DNA from: Bacillus sp. UNC41MFS5
Lineage (GTDB): Bacteria; Bacillota; Bacilli; Bacillales_B; DSM-18226
DNA length: 64,000 bases
NCBI RefSeq assembly: GCF_000686805.1
Contig: NZ_KK366017.1
Location: 1,409,183 to 1,473,182 of the forward strand
Reading direction: 5' to 3'
The position numbers and the translations under genes are program-made. A model generated the notes under the pieces. That model did no database searches, was not told the DNA's origin, and worked only from the letters and a program-made list of their open reading frames with translations. Shown in pieces: positions 1 to 9,402 of the stretch (position 1 is its first letter; every line of letters begins with the position of its first letter).

Positions 1-1
1 T

Positions 2-457
2 GCCCATTGTGGGGTAAACATTGAGGTGGCAAACGTAGGTAAAACGCTACTTTTAGGATTTAGTCAGGTGGCTCAGTCCAAAAAAATAAGTGACTATTTT
101 AAAGAGGGGTATGATTTAGGAAAGAAAATGGTGGAAGATTTTATGATAATATTAAAAGAGGATGACAATTCTTATCCTTCAACTTGGGACTCTACGATTT
201 CAGGGAGCAAAGAAGCTCCATTTTCAGATAAACTAATGTTATTCCATACGAATACACAGAGTGCTATTGGAATTGGGGACTTCGGGCTTGCCATTGCCGC
301 CTCACTTCGTAAGGATTTAGCCCTCATGTATGAAAAATACCTTCTGAAAGTTGGCACTTATGCGGAAGAGGGGGCAAAAATCATGATTGATCATGGCTGG
401 TTTGAAAAACCTCCTCAGTCGTTAGATAGAGAGGCCATCCGGAACCAAAAAAAATAA
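2..457 (+). CDS. DUF3231 family protein, C-terminal part (cut by window edge)
   Basis: The reading frame is open to the first base of the window (it reads AHCGVNIEV before the first GTG at 26), so the gene begins upstream. The visible 150 residues align with the second half of the DUF3231 protein at 6007-7041: both have FSQVA/FAQVA, then PFSDKLMLFH, then an acidic-to-basic tail ending in KGW or HGWxExPP. DUF3231 proteins consist of two such all-helical halves and have no assigned biochemical role. A hairpin terminator follows at 484-523. Confidence 0.8.
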   Translation, partial: AHCGVNIEVANVGKTLLLGFSQVAQSKKISDYFKEGYDLGKKMVEDFMIILKEDDNSYPSTWDSTISGSKEAPFSDKLMLFHTNTQSAIGIGDFGLAIAASLRKDLALMYEKYLLKVGTYAEEGAKIMIDHGWFEKPPQSLDREAIRNQKK

Positions 458-483
458 GAAAAACACCACAACACTAAAAGAAG

Positions 484-523
484 AAGGATTATTTTAACTT
501 AAGTCAAAATAATTCTTTTTTTT
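484..523 (+). terminator. Rho-independent terminator after the DUF3231 gene
   Basis: An AT-rich stem (ATTATTTTAAC pairing with GTCAAAATAAT) is followed by a run of eight T. Confidence 0.75.
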
Positions 524-567
524 ATGCGAATGATGTCTTTTTCTTTAGGATGAAAAACACCAACATA

Positions 568-597
568 TTGACAGATTAACAAAAAATATGATATTAA
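568..597 (+). promoter_or_regulatory. Sigma-A type promoter of htpG
   Basis: TTGACA at 568-573 is followed after about 18 bases by TATTAA at 592-597. The CIRCE operator begins 11 bases further on, so it would cover the transcription start. Confidence 0.6.
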
Positions 598-607
598 ATA
601 TATGGAA

Positions 608-634
608 TTAGCACTCAGTAAGTTAGAGTGCTAA
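608..634 (+). promoter_or_regulatory. CIRCE operator (HrcA binding site), perfect match
   Basis: TTAGCACTC, nine bases, GAGTGCTAA: both arms match the CIRCE consensus exactly. HrcA is the heat-shock repressor of groESL and dnaK operons in Bacillaceae. Here the operator lies between the predicted promoter and the htpG ribosome site, so HrcA is likely to repress htpG. Confidence 0.93.
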
Positions 635-703
635 TAGTTCTGATTTACAACCTAAATAAGTGATTACATAATCGTATTTTAAAAGTGGAAAGGGGATTTT
701 TTG

Positions 704-2584
704 ATGTCGAAGAAACAGTTTCAAGCAGAATCGAAACGATTACTAGAAATGATGATTAACTCCATCTATACACACAAAGAGGTATTTTTAAGAGAGTTAC
801 TATCCAATGCAAGTGATGCGATTGATAAGATCTATTACAAAGCATTGACGGACGATACTTTACGTTTCGACAAAGATAACTATTTCATTAAATTGATTCC
901 GGACCAAGAGAACCGAACATTGAAGATCCTAGACACTGGGATTGGAATGTCAAAGGAAGATTTGGAAACGAACCTTGGGACGATTGCTAAAAGTGGTTCC
1001 CTTGCATTTAAAAAGGAAAACGAAATTAAAGATGGCTACGACATTATTGGTCAGTTCGGGGTAGGTTTTTATGCTGCATTCATGGTAGCTGACGTTGTTA
1101 CCGTCATTAGTAAGGCATTAGGTAGTGATGAGGCCTACAAATGGGAATCCACAGGTGCTGATGGCTATACAATAGAACCGGTTGAAAAAGATTCAGTTGG
1201 TACAGAGATTATTTTAAAGATTAAAGAAAATACAGAAGATGAAAACTACGATGAGTATTTACAGGAATATCGCTTAAAATCAATCATTAAGAAATACTCA
1301 GATTTCATCCGTTATCCAATCAAAATGGATGTTACCAGCAGCAGACTCAAGGATGGCAGTGAGTCTGAATACGAGGAATATCAGGAAGAACAAATCATCA
1401 ATAGTATGGTTCCAATTTGGAAAAAGAATAAAAGTGAGTTAACTGATGAGGATTACGGAAACTTCTATGCAGAAAAACGCTACGGTTTTGATAAACCGAT
1501 TAAACATATCCATATTAGCGTAGAAGGGTCAATACGTTATAATGCTATTCTTTATATCCCAGAAAAAACTCCGTTCGACTTCTATTCGAAAGAGTTTGAA
1601 AAGGGATTAGAACTCTATTCTAATGGGGTACTGATCATGGATAAATGCGCGGACCTGCTGCCTGACCATTTCAGTTTCGTCAAAGGAATGGTTGATTCCG
1701 AGGATTTATCCCTTAACATTTCAAGAGAAATGCTCCAGCATGATCGCCAATTGAAGCTGATTGCTAAAAACATTAACAAAAACATCAAAAGCGAATTACT
1801 TAGCCTTCAAAGAAAAGAACGAGAAAAGTATGAAGAATTTTATCAATCGTTCGGTCGTCAGTTAAAGTACGGAGTCTATAGTGACTTTGGTGCCAATAAA
1901 GAATTACTACAAGACCTGATTATGTTCTACTCATCCAAAGAGAAGAAACTCGTTACGCTAGATGAATATGTGTCAAGAATGCTAGAGGATCAAAAATATA
2001 TTTATTACGCTTCTGGTGAATCCATTGACCGCATTGAAAAACTACCGCAGGCAGAATTTGTGTCAGAAAAGGGCTACGAAATTCTTTATTTCACCGAGGA
2101 TATCGATGAATTTGCCATCAAAATGTTAATGAACTATAAAGAGAAAGAATTCAAATCAATCTCAAGCGGTGATTTAGGAATTGAAGGGGAAGATAGCAAG
2201 GATGCTACTGAAGCCAATGAGACGGAAAATAAAGAACTCTTCGATTATATGAAAAACATTTTAGCTGATAAAGTGAAAGATGTAAGGATTTCAAAAAGGC
2301 TAAAATCGCACCCAGTTTGCTTGGCAACTGAAGGAGATATTTCGATTGAAATGGAAAAAATTCTTGCAGCCATGCCTGATAATCAAAATATCAAAGCGGA
2401 CAAGGTGTTAGAAATTAATAAAAACCATGAAGTCTTCCAATCCTTAAAAGAGTCTTTTTATAATGATAAAGGTAAATTGGACCTGTATACTAAATTATTA
2501 TTTAATCAAGCACTATTGATTGAAGGATTACCAATCAGCGATCCTGTAGAATTTACAAATGATATTTGTAAAATAATGGTGTGA
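704..2584 (+). CDS. htpG: Molecular chaperone HtpG (Hsp90 family)
   Basis: A cytosolic ATP-dependent chaperone of 626 residues, the usual size for bacterial Hsp90. The GHKL ATPase motifs are present in order: [12 protein letters not shown] near residue 30, [11 protein letters not shown] near 80 and [13 protein letters not shown] near 115. The middle domain contains [13 protein letters not shown] 704 is preferred over TTG 701 because GAAAGGGG lies nine bases upstream of it. The gene is monocistronic, between its own promoter and a strong terminator. B. subtilis htpG is described as independent of HrcA, so the perfect CIRCE here marks different regulation. Confidence 0.96.
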   Translation: MSKKQFQAESKRLLEMMINSIYTHKEVFLRELLSNASDAIDKIYYKALTDDTLRFDKDNYFIKLIPDQENRTLKILDTGIGMSKEDLETNLGTIAKSGSLAFKKENEIKDGYDIIGQFGVGFYAAFMVADVVTVISKALGSDEAYKWESTGADGYTIEPVEKDSVGTEIILKIKENTEDENYDEYLQEYRLKSIIKKYSDFIRYPIKMDVTSSRLKDGSESEYEEYQEEQIINSMVPIWKKNKSELTDEDYGNFYAEKRYGFDKPIKHIHISVEGSIRYNAILYIPEKTPFDFYSKEFEKGLELYSNGVLIMDKCADLLPDHFSFVKGMVDSEDLSLNISREMLQHDRQLKLIAKNINKNIKSELLSLQRKEREKYEEFYQSFGRQLKYGVYSDFGANKELLQDLIMFYSSKEKKLVTLDEYVSRMLEDQKYIYYASGESIDRIEKLPQAEFVSEKGYEILYFTEDIDEFAIKMLMNYKEKEFKSISSGDLGIEGEDSKDATEANETENKELFDYMKNILADKVKDVRISKRLKSHPVCLATEGDISIEMEKILAAMPDNQNIKADKVLEINKNHEVFQSLKESFYNDKGKLDLYTKLLFNQALLIEGLPISDPVEFTNDICKIMV

Positions 2585-2606
2585 TCCATTTAAATACTCT
2601 CATATG

Positions 2607-2637
2607 CCGACCTCATTTATTGTGAGGTCGGTTTTTT
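2607..2637 (+). terminator. Terminator after htpG
   Basis: CCGACCTCA and TGAGGTCGG form a nine-base-pair stem followed by six T. Confidence 0.9.
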
Positions 2638-2764
2638 GTACCACTGCTGATAGAAGTCAAACAAACGGTATTCCAAAAATAATCATCCCGTTACAGAAAT
2701 TACCTTAATAGTGATTTGGTACTTGGATAACCTTATTATTGAAGAAAGAAAGGGGTCCAAAAAA

Positions 2765-4050
2765 ATGCCTGTAACAAAAATTGAAGATAAAAATTCTTGG
2801 CAAGAAGTGCTAAAGGTAGTAAAAGCACTTGATTCGAAAAAACTTGAAATCATTAAGTCAACCTTACCCGTAGTCAAAGAGCACGGTGAGGCTATTACAA
2901 AGCAATTTTACAAGCGAATGTTTAAAGAGCATCCAGAACTTCTGAACATTTTTAATCAAACACACCAGATGACGGGTCACCAACCGAGAGCCTTAGCTGA
3001 TGCCGTTTATGGCGCTGCCGCAAATATTGAAGATTTTAGTAAAATCATGCCAGTACTAGAGCGTATTGGAGAGAAACATCGGAGCTTACAAATAAAGCCT
3101 GAGCATTACCCCATTGTCGGGGAAAATCTTCTGGGAGCCATAAAGGAAGTATTAGGGGATGCAGCTACCAATGAAATCTTGGACGCATGGGCAGATGCCT
3201 ATGATGTCATCTCCGATGTGTTTATCCGAATGGAAAACAAAATGTATCAAACCACCGAAGCAATGGCAGGAGGATGGGCAGGATTTCGTGATTTCACTAT
3301 CGAGAAAAAAGTGAAGGAGAGCGATGTGATTACCTCCTTTTATTTAAAGCCAAAGGATGGAAAACAAATTACAACGTTTATTCCAGGGCAATACATAACA
3401 GTGAAAATAGAGAGTCCTGATGAAAAATATACCCATCTTAGACAATATAGTTTGTCTGATAGCCCTGATTTAGACTATTACCGGATTAGTGTAAAGCGGG
3501 AAGATTCGAAAGGCGACATACCAGCTGGAGTGGTATCATCCTATCTTCATAATCATGTAAACGAAGGGGATATTATTCCAATCACTGCGCCTGCAGGTGA
3601 CTTTTATTTAGATATGGAATCAAAACGTCCATTAATATTAATTAGTGGTGGGGTCGGACTTACACCAATGATGTCTATGTTAAACACGACAGTGAAAGAA
3701 AAACCAGATCGTGAAATTTATTTTATCCATGCAGCTATTAATAGTAATCTTCATGCATTTAAAACACACGTAAACGATTTGGCAGCAAATCATAAGAACG
3801 TAAAATCATTTGTTAGATATGAAAAGCCATTAGAAGAAGATAGGGAAAAAAAAGCTTTGATAAAGAAGGATATATTACTCTCGATTGGATTCAACAGGTT
3901 GTACCTACCAAGGATGCCGATTTTTATTTTTGTGGACCAGAGCCTTTCATGAAAGTGGTTAATAACTCATTAAAGCAATGGGGGATACCAGATGAACATA
4001 TTCACTATGAATTCTTTGGGTCCTTTGGCAGATTAGACGCTGACATCTAA
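2765..4050 (+). pseudogene. hmp: Flavohaemoprotein (nitric oxide dioxygenase), frameshifted
   Basis: Hmp converts NO to nitrate using haem, FAD and NAD(P)H. The globin domain (about residues 25-165) includes the helix with EHYPIVGENLLGAI. The FAD domain has RQYSLSD and the NAD domain has GGVGLTPMMSML. The frame that starts at ATG 2765 (site GAAAGGGG upstream) runs to a stop at 3952. The conserved C-terminus DADFYFCGPEPFM to FGRLDADI lies in another frame ending at 4050. Adding one A to the run of eight A at 3846-3853 restores EKKSFDKEGYITLDWIQQ and a full-length protein. The N-terminus is about 24 residues longer than typical Hmp. This is either a real loss of the C-terminal FAD/NAD-binding tail or a homopolymer sequencing error. 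Confidence 0.88.
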
Positions 4051-4074
4051 AACAAAAATGAACACTATTCATGA

Positions 4075-4104
4075 CTCCCTTCTAAATTATGAAGGGGGTT
4101 TTTG
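4075..4104 (+). terminator. Terminator after hmp
   Basis: CCCTTC pairs with GAAGGG around an eight-base loop, followed by GGTTTTTG. Confidence 0.75.
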
Positions 4105-4222
4105 ATTTATTGTAAACCAAATCATTTTTTGATGTATAATGATTTGATGATATGCTCTTTTTGTGCATTTGCGTTTGAAGAGATAAATTTTTGTAGTATG
4201 AACGAAATGAAAGGCTGATTAA

Positions 4223-4990
4223 ATGTTATTTGATTTAGATCCATCGTTATTACTTATTTTAGTTGTTTTTGGCTTTTTGGCTGCATTTATTGATTCCGTG
4301 GTTGGTGGCGGGGGGCTGATTGCCTTGCCAGCATTGTTGTTTACAGGTCTGACGCCAGCGGCTGCCGTGGCAACCAATAAACTAGCAGGAACAATTGGCT
4401 CCTTAACAAGCACGGTTATGTTTTATCGTTCAGGAGAGCTTAATTTAAAATCTGTCTATAAATTGTTTCCACTCACATTTATTGGCTCGATGATTGGTGC
4501 TTGGACGGTTCATTTAATGAATCCCGAACTACTAAAGCCATTGATGCTAATTATGCTCGCAGTGGTTGCCATTTATACAATTTTTAAGAAGGATTGGGGC
4601 AGTATTTCAACGGACAAAAAATTCGCCATCCACCATCAGATTATTTTTATGTTGATTATCTTTGCAATCGGATTCTATGACGGTTTTATAGGCCCAGGGA
4701 CAGGTTCTTTTTTAATCTTTGCCTTTTTAATGATGGGCTTTAATTTTTTAAAGGCGGCAGGGAATGCCAAGTTTTTAAACTTTGGAAGTAATATCTCTGC
4801 ATTGTTGATGTTCATTTATTTAGGACAAGTAAATTACGCCTACGGGATACCGATGGGTCTGGCACAAGTGGCTGGGGCAATTGTAGGTTCGAAATTTGCG
4901 ATTAAACGCGGAAGCGGCTATGTCCGTGCCTTGTTTATCGTCGTTACCTTTTTATTGTTAGCGAAAAATACGTATGATTATTTTCAATAG
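4223..4990 (+). CDS. TSUP family membrane protein (TauE/SafE, YfcA-like)
   Basis: A 255-residue integral membrane protein with about eight hydrophobic segments. The two family half-repeats are visible: FIDSVVGGGGLIALPALL near residue 22 and FYDGFIGPGTGSFLIFAF near 150, the latter followed by NAKFLNFGSN. TSUP proteins export sulfite or sulfonates, or take up other small anions. The substrate cannot be read from the sequence. The ribosome site is weak (GAAAGG, 9 to 14 bases upstream). The gene stands alone. Confidence 0.9.
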   Translation: MLFDLDPSLLLILVVFGFLAAFIDSVVGGGGLIALPALLFTGLTPAAAVATNKLAGTIGSLTSTVMFYRSGELNLKSVYKLFPLTFIGSMIGAWTVHLMNPELLKPLMLIMLAVVAIYTIFKKDWGSISTDKKFAIHHQIIFMLIIFAIGFYDGFIGPGTGSFLIFAFLMMGFNFLKAAGNAKFLNFGSNISALLMFIYLGQVNYAYGIPMGLAQVAGAIVGSKFAIKRGSGYVRALFIVVTFLLLAKNTYDYFQ

Positions 4991-5148
4991 TAGAGAATAA
5001 AAACAGTTAGAATCGAGTATTAGGAAAATTCTTATTAAGGTGGTAAACAAATTTCTTCACTTTTTTAGTACCCATAATCTGCATTTGATAATTTGCTATA
5101 GTTTTAGTATTCTGTTAAAAGATTAATAAAACTTGGAGAGAAACTGTT

Positions 5149-5889
5149 TTGAAAACAGAGAGAAAATATACGAAATGGTCTTTTAAAATAATTTTAATTT
5201 TAATGGGGTTACTTTTTTTAAAAGTTTTTGAAGTATTTGTATTACAACGATTAATTCATTGGATTTGGAATATACCTTTGAATGGATTGGAAGAGTTCAT
5301 TGACATACTTATTACTATTTTGATTTTCGTACCATTCCTATTTATTGTGATGCATCAAAGGATTACTTTAGAGAGAGCGGAAGAAAAGTACAAAGAGTTA
5401 GCATATTATGACCCAATGACTGGACTTTCGAATCGTAGATATTTTGAAAGGGAATTGAACCATTCACTAGTGCGGCAACGTATAGATAGAAATACTGGAG
5501 CTGTCCTGTTACTCGACATAGACGGATTTAAACAGGTAAATGATTCTTTTGGCCACGATGTTGGTGACCTTTTATTAAATGAAATCGGAAGGCGACTGAT
5601 GAATTGTGTTGGTAAAGAAGGTACTGTTTCACGTTTTGCAGGAGATGAATTTATCATTTTATTTCCAAACACTGACAAGCCTTTAGTTTTAAAGTATGTG
5701 AAAAGAATCATCAAAGAGATAAATATGCCTTTTACTATTAACGAAAATCTAATTTATTCTTCAACAAGTGTTGGTATTGCTTTTTTCCCAGAACAAGGAG
5801 ATAAAGCAACGAATTTAATAAAAAATGCTGATATAGCAATGTATAAAGCTAAATTACATGGGAAAAACACATATGAATTCTTTTCCTAA
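5149..5889 (+). CDS. Membrane-anchored diguanylate cyclase (GGDEF domain)
   Basis: It makes cyclic di-GMP from two GTP. Two transmembrane segments (about residues 10-35 and 48-68) are followed directly by a GGDEF domain of about 165 residues with YDPMTGLSNRR, DIDGFKQVNDSFGHDVGD and the active-site signature as AGDEF (residues 164-168), a variant found in active enzymes. The RxxD inhibitory site normally five residues upstream is absent (GKEG instead), so product feedback is not expected. TTG 5149 is the start, eight bases after GGAGAG. There is no sensor domain beyond the membrane hairpin and no EAL domain. Confidence 0.9.
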   Translation: MKTERKYTKWSFKIILILMGLLFLKVFEVFVLQRLIHWIWNIPLNGLEEFIDILITILIFVPFLFIVMHQRITLERAEEKYKELAYYDPMTGLSNRRYFERELNHSLVRQRIDRNTGAVLLLDIDGFKQVNDSFGHDVGDLLLNEIGRRLMNCVGKEGTVSRFAGDEFIILFPNTDKPLVLKYVKRIIKEINMPFTINENLIYSSTSVGIAFFPEQGDKATNLIKNADIAMYKAKLHGKNTYEFFS

Positions 5890-5900
5890 TAACGAATGTA

Positions 5901-5946
5901 AGAATTAAAGAACCAGCCGCCATTTGGCGGCTGGTTCTTTAATTCT
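5901..5946. terminator. Long bidirectional terminator, perfect 22-bp inverted repeat
   Basis: Two perfectly complementary 22-base arms with a two-base loop. The inner part is GAACCAGCCGCCA/TGGCGGCTGGTTC and the outer flanks are AATTAAA/TTTAATT. It ends the cyclase transcript. No gene on the opposite strand needs it nearby. Confidence 0.85.
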
Positions 5947-6006
5947 TAGAATATGACTCCGAATAAAGGAAAATACTAGAAGGAAAAGTAGGTTAAGGGA
6001 GTAATC

Positions 6007-7041
6007 ATGAAAACAATAAAACCGATTAAATTACACTCATATAAAACCGACACAAATGAAAATTTAACATCAGCAGAAATGGGTAAACTTTGGGCTACCT
6101 ATATGGGAAACAGCATGGGAAAGTGCATTTTAAGTTATTATCTTCAACATGTTGAGGATAGTGATATTAAGACTTTGTTAGAAAATGCATTAAAATTAAG
6201 CGAAGAATTTATGAAAATCACTGAAGGAATATTCCAAAAGGAGAATTTCCCTATTCCGAAAGGATTTTCCGAAGAGGACGTAAACCCAGGTGCTCCTCGG
6301 TTATTTCAAGATGAATTCTATGTTCATTATCTTAAATATGCTTCGAAAGCAGGGATGAGTATTTATAACGTCGGCATCCCTCTTGTTTATCGAAAGGATA
6401 TAAATGAGTTTTTCAGGTATTGTATGGATTGCACAATGGATTTAATGAGCCAAATCAAAGAAATATTAATGAATAAAGGTCTAATAATTAAGCCGCCTTT
6501 AATTCCAATTCCAGAAAAAGTGGAATTTGTTCATCAGGATTTTTTAAATGGCTTCTTTGGACATATACGACCTTTGCACGCATTAGAAATCGCACACTTT
6601 TACGATAATATTGAAAATAATGTAACGAGTAAGGCTTTAATTATGGCTTTTGCCCAAGTAGCAAAGGATGAAAAGATTCGGAAATTGTTTGAAAAAGGCA
6701 GAGATCTTACAACAACAAGTATTCAAAACTATATGCAAAAACTACATGATGAAAATTTGCCTACACCATCATTTCTTGATGATTTAGTGACAACATCTAC
6801 TTTTTCTCCCTTTTCTGATAAGTTAATGCTATTTCATAAGATGGATATGTTTTCAATGAAAATAAGGGCATTTGGAAATTCATTAGCTGTAAATGGTAGA
6901 CACGATGTTGGGCTCGTTTATACTAAATCGTTTACGAAAATTGCTTCTTTTGTTGAAAGTGCAGCTAAAATCTATATTGAGAAGGGCTGGATGGAACAAC
7001 CGCCACATGCACCAGAAAGAGAAAAATTAGCTTCCAATTAG
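6007..7041 (+). CDS. DUF3231 family protein, full length
   Basis: 344 residues, two homologous all-helical halves (about 10-160 and 180-340). The second half contains HIRPLHALEIAHFYDN, FAQVAKDEKIRKLFEKG and PFSDKLMLFHKMD, and matches the fragment at the window start, so the window carries two paralogues. There is no signal peptide or membrane segment. The function of the family is unknown; many Bacillus genomes carry several copies. The ribosome site AAGGGAG lies six bases before ATG 6007. Confidence 0.88.
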   Translation: MKTIKPIKLHSYKTDTNENLTSAEMGKLWATYMGNSMGKCILSYYLQHVEDSDIKTLLENALKLSEEFMKITEGIFQKENFPIPKGFSEEDVNPGAPRLFQDEFYVHYLKYASKAGMSIYNVGIPLVYRKDINEFFRYCMDCTMDLMSQIKEILMNKGLIIKPPLIPIPEKVEFVHQDFLNGFFGHIRPLHALEIAHFYDNIENNVTSKALIMAFAQVAKDEKIRKLFEKGRDLTTTSIQNYMQKLHDENLPTPSFLDDLVTTSTFSPFSDKLMLFHKMDMFSMKIRAFGNSLAVNGRHDVGLVYTKSFTKIASFVESAAKIYIEKGWMEQPPHAPEREKLASN

Positions 7042-7105
7042 TCGTTGTTGTATCCATTATAAATACATTATTAGAAGATTAGACAATGTGAATCTAAAAT
7101 CTGGA

Positions 7106-7146
7106 AAGAGTTATTTTGATAGTGATCAAAATAACTCTTCTTTTAT
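7106..7146. terminator. Bidirectional terminator between convergent genes
   Basis: A perfect 15-bp stem (AAGAGTTATTTTGAT with ATCAAAATAACTCTT, loop AGTG) ending in CTTCTTTTATT. It separates the DUF3231 gene from the convergent VOC gene. Confidence 0.85.
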
Positions 7147-7151
7147 TAATA

Positions 7152-7529
7152 CTATTTATCTTCTCTTATTAAATAATCATTTCCATCCTGATCTTTAAAG
7201 TTGAACATGTTTCCGAATGGAAGTCGTAACATTTCCTCTACTACTACACCATTTTGCTTCATTTTTTCATAAGTAGTTTCGATATCCGAGGTGCTGAATA
7301 AAATGGATGGATGTGCAACTTTTGAAGGTTGATGCTGCTCCATTGCTGACTTTGAATAAAGTACTAAAGTAGTAAATTCATTTTCACTTGGGCCGACTTC
7401 GATCCAAAACGCGTCTGGTCCCATGGGTTGTTCCACTTTTAAGACAAAACCGACTTTATTAATCCAAAAATCTTTTGCCTCTTCTTGATTTTGTACATAT
7501 ACTGTTATCTTTCCAATTTTGTTAATCAA
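7152..7529 (-). CDS. VOC family protein (glyoxalase/bleomycin-resistance fold)
   Basis: 125 residues with the paired beta-alpha-beta-beta-beta units of the vicinal-oxygen-chelate fold. It opens with INKIGKITVYVQNQEEAKDF and closes with NMFNFKDQDGNDYLI, the usual last strand with its conserved D-x-D/G turn. The start is TTG 7529, eight bases after GGAG. The substrate is unknown; members include glyoxalases, dioxygenases and antibiotic-binding proteins. It is a single gene. Confidence 0.85.
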   Translation of the reverse strand: MINKIGKITVYVQNQEEAKDFWINKVGFVLKVEQPMGPDAFWIEVGPSENEFTTLVLYSKSAMEQHQPSKVAHPSILFSTSDIETTYEKMKQNGVVVEEMLRLPFGNMFNFKDQDGNDYLIREDK

Positions 7530-7630
7530 AGCGTAAATCTCCTTTTTTCATTATGTATTCAAAAATTAGTTTAGCAACCCACTTACCCAAAAGCAATATT
7601 AATAAGTAGAAGAAAAAGGGGGGATTTTTA

Positions 7631-7801
7631 CAATTTGTAATTCCATCAGACGCTTCATTCAAGAATATGCTTTCGATACTGAAGAGCTGTCAGTAGTTTA
7701 TAACCTCTAAGCTTAGGAATCATGCTATCGAGCAAAACGGGAACTTGAAAAAATCCCATCAAAAAAGCAAACAGAACGACATGAAGTAAAAACAAATCAT
7801 A
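7631..7801 (+). other. Gene-free stretch 7530-8000 with decayed coding remnants
   Basis: No intact ORF. Two protein-like pieces appear in shifted frames: RRFIQEYAFDTEELSVVYNL ends at a stop near 7710, and RAKRELEKIPSKKQTERHEV follows near 7730. The family was not recognised. They look like the remains of one gene broken by indels. Confidence 0.35.
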
Positions 7802-7962
7802 GAATACTCCGTTAACATGTTTTATTAATTAATATTTAAAGTCAATTGAATTATCTACTGAATTGTAGGAAAAAGCCTTTGTACCATATAAGTTTATTGT
7901 TACATTCAATTATATTTTCCAATCTAGGCAAGGTGTTGTTTCTAAAAACACTCTAAAACACA

Positions 7963-7994
7963 AAACAGTGGGGAACGAATGCTCCCCACTGTTT
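7963..7994 (-). terminator. Terminator of the EamA gene
   Basis: AAACAGTGGGGA and TCCCCACTGTTT form a 12-bp stem just beyond the stop codon of the minus-strand gene. Confidence 0.8.
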
Positions 7995-8000
7995 ATAACG

Positions 8001-8894
8001 TTATTTAGCTGTTTTTTTGAATGATGGTTTGGAAAATATCATTGATTGATTTTCGCTAACAAATGTGGAACCTAAAAGCAATGCCCCACCGATCATTTGG
8101 ATAACAGTCATTTGTTCTTGTAAGATTACCCCTGAAATTAGTATAGCTACAAATGGGTCTACATAACTTAGCATCGCAATACTCTGTCCCTTTAACTTTT
8201 CCATACCAGAGAAAAATAACCAAAATCCAATACCAGTGTTAATAATCCCTAAAAGTATGATAAATGGAATGGATGATCTTGATACTGCCAAGATCCCGAA
8301 ACCCTCCGTAAAAAGCACATATGGCAAGAGTAGTAAAGCAGTTGTTCCAAGTTGGATGATTGTAATCTCTAACTTGGATATGTTTTGAATAAATTTATTC
8401 AATAACATTAATGCAGCGTAAAATGCAGCTGCAACTAACCCAAAAAAGATTCCAAGTAGATCACCTTTTCCAGATGCACTTATGCCATTTCCAACAATCA
8501 GTAACATTCCCAATATCGCTACACCAATACAAACAATCTTTTTGATAGGTAATTGTTCTTTAAGGACAATTGGTGAGAGAATCATGACAAACACTGGTGC
8601 AAAGTAATACGCTAATGTTGCGTTAGTGACTGTTGTATAGTCGTATGATTGATACAGGAAAATCCAATTCCCTCCTAATGCAATACTAGAAAGAAATAAG
8701 ACGAAAGCATTAGCTTTCACTAATTTCCACGGAATGGATTTTTTCATCACAAAAAATACCAACGTTAAAAATAGGCATCCGATTGAACTACTTAGTAAAG
8801 CTGTTTCACTCGAAGATAAATCAATGTATCTTACAACTAAACCAATTGTACCGAAAATAATCATTGATAATATAAACTGAATGTTAGATTTCAT
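8001..8894 (-). CDS. EamA/DMT family transporter
   Basis: 297 residues with ten hydrophobic segments in two five-helix EamA halves. SYDYTTVTNATLAYYFAPVF ends the first half's helix 4 and SYVDPFVAILISGVILQEQ the second's, the usual DMT positions. The family exports metabolites or drugs; the substrate is unknown. The ribosome site GAAGGAG lies seven bases before ATG 8894. It is preceded by a small ORF and mutually exclusive hairpins (8908-9057), so expression is probably controlled after transcription starts. Confidence 0.92.
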   Translation of the reverse strand: MKSNIQFILSMIIFGTIGLVVRYIDLSSSETALLSSSIGCLFLTLVFFVMKKSIPWKLVKANAFVLFLSSIALGGNWIFLYQSYDYTTVTNATLAYYFAPVFVMILSPIVLKEQLPIKKIVCIGVAILGMLLIVGNGISASGKGDLLGIFFGLVAAAFYAALMLLNKFIQNISKLEITIIQLGTTALLLLPYVLFTEGFGILAVSRSSIPFIILLGIINTGIGFWLFFSGMEKLKGQSIAMLSYVDPFVAILISGVILQEQMTVIQMIGGALLLGSTFVSENQSMIFSKPSFKKTAK

Positions 8895-8907
8895 CGTCTA
8901 CTCCTTC

Positions 8908-8963
8908 GAATCTACGAAACAGCTTATATTTCGCAGATTCTTAATCTGTTTTTAATATAAGCT
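8908..8963 (-). promoter_or_regulatory. Competing hairpins between leader ORF and EamA gene
   Basis: In RNA order: segment A (AGCUUAUAUU, 8963-8954, inside the leader codons), B (GAAUCUGCGAAA, 8940-8929), C (AAUAUAAGCU, 8930-8921) and D (UUUCGUAGAUUC, 8919-8908). B and D form 12 pairs with C as the loop; A and C form 10 perfect pairs, so the two folds exclude each other. A third small stem, CAGAUU/AAUCUG, overlaps the leader stop codon. D abuts the GAAGGAG ribosome site of the transporter. Confidence 0.6.
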
Positions 8964-9057
8964 TATTCAGTGCTGATAGGGCAGCTGGAGTAAACGGTGG
9001 TGGTGGTGATGTTGAAAATGGCTTCCAAGTGTATAAATTTATATTTGATAATGGCAT
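8941..9057 (-). CDS. Small leader ORF (38 aa) with polyproline run
   Basis: ATG 9057 follows a strong AGGGGGA ribosome site. The 38-residue product starts MPLSNINLYTWKP, has PPPPFTP in the middle and ends LNKLILKTD. Consecutive prolines slow ribosomes unless EF-P helps. The stop codon lies 46 bases before the EamA start and its last codons form one arm of the competing hairpins, so it looks like a regulatory leader peptide. TATACT at 9084-9079 may be its -10 box. A free-standing microprotein is the alternative. Confidence 0.55.
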   Translation of the reverse strand: MPLSNINLYTWKPFSTSPPPPFTPAALSALNKLILKTD

Positions 9058-9130
9058 AATAATCCCCCTGTTTCTATTAGTATATTAATAATATCAATTA
9101 AACTATTTAAAAGCTAATTGAATGAACAGA

Positions 9131-9200
9131 TGCAAAAGTTGAAGATCCGGCTGTCAGTCTTGGCAGTTTTTCTTTTGCACTTAAGGGAAGGTTAAGGCTT
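9131..9200 (+). repeat. Diverged copy of the dispersed hairpin repeat
   Basis: AAGATCCGGCTGTCAG...TTGGCAGTTTTTCTTTTGCACTTAAGGGAAGG resembles the copy at 63600-63677. The rest of the 9058-9402 gap holds a 12-codon ORF (9336-9374) whose AAAGGAA site sits in a perfect TTCCTTT/AAAGGAA hairpin. No other gene was seen. Confidence 0.4.
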
Positions 9201-9402
9201 TATTTTTAGATTCATTGATAATCAAGGATTAGAACCATTTTATTTTTCTGCAGGGCTCATCGTTAGTTAAAGAAGGGAATTAAATTTATTCGTGGAATAT
9301 CATAAGGTAAACATTTCCTTTAGAAAGGAATATCTATGGAGGTTCCAGTAAGTCAGAAAATAGATTTTTTATAAAAAACTTAACTATTTGGAAGGTGAAA
9401 TA

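Noticed and set aside
2711..2764. N-terminal extension of hmp from GTG 2711
   Set aside because: No ribosome site there, while ATG 2765 has GAAAGGGG at good spacing.
9336..9374. 12-codon ORF before the thioesterase as a regulatory leader
   Set aside because: It has a possible ribosome site in a hairpin, but no alternative fold linked to the thioesterase start was found.
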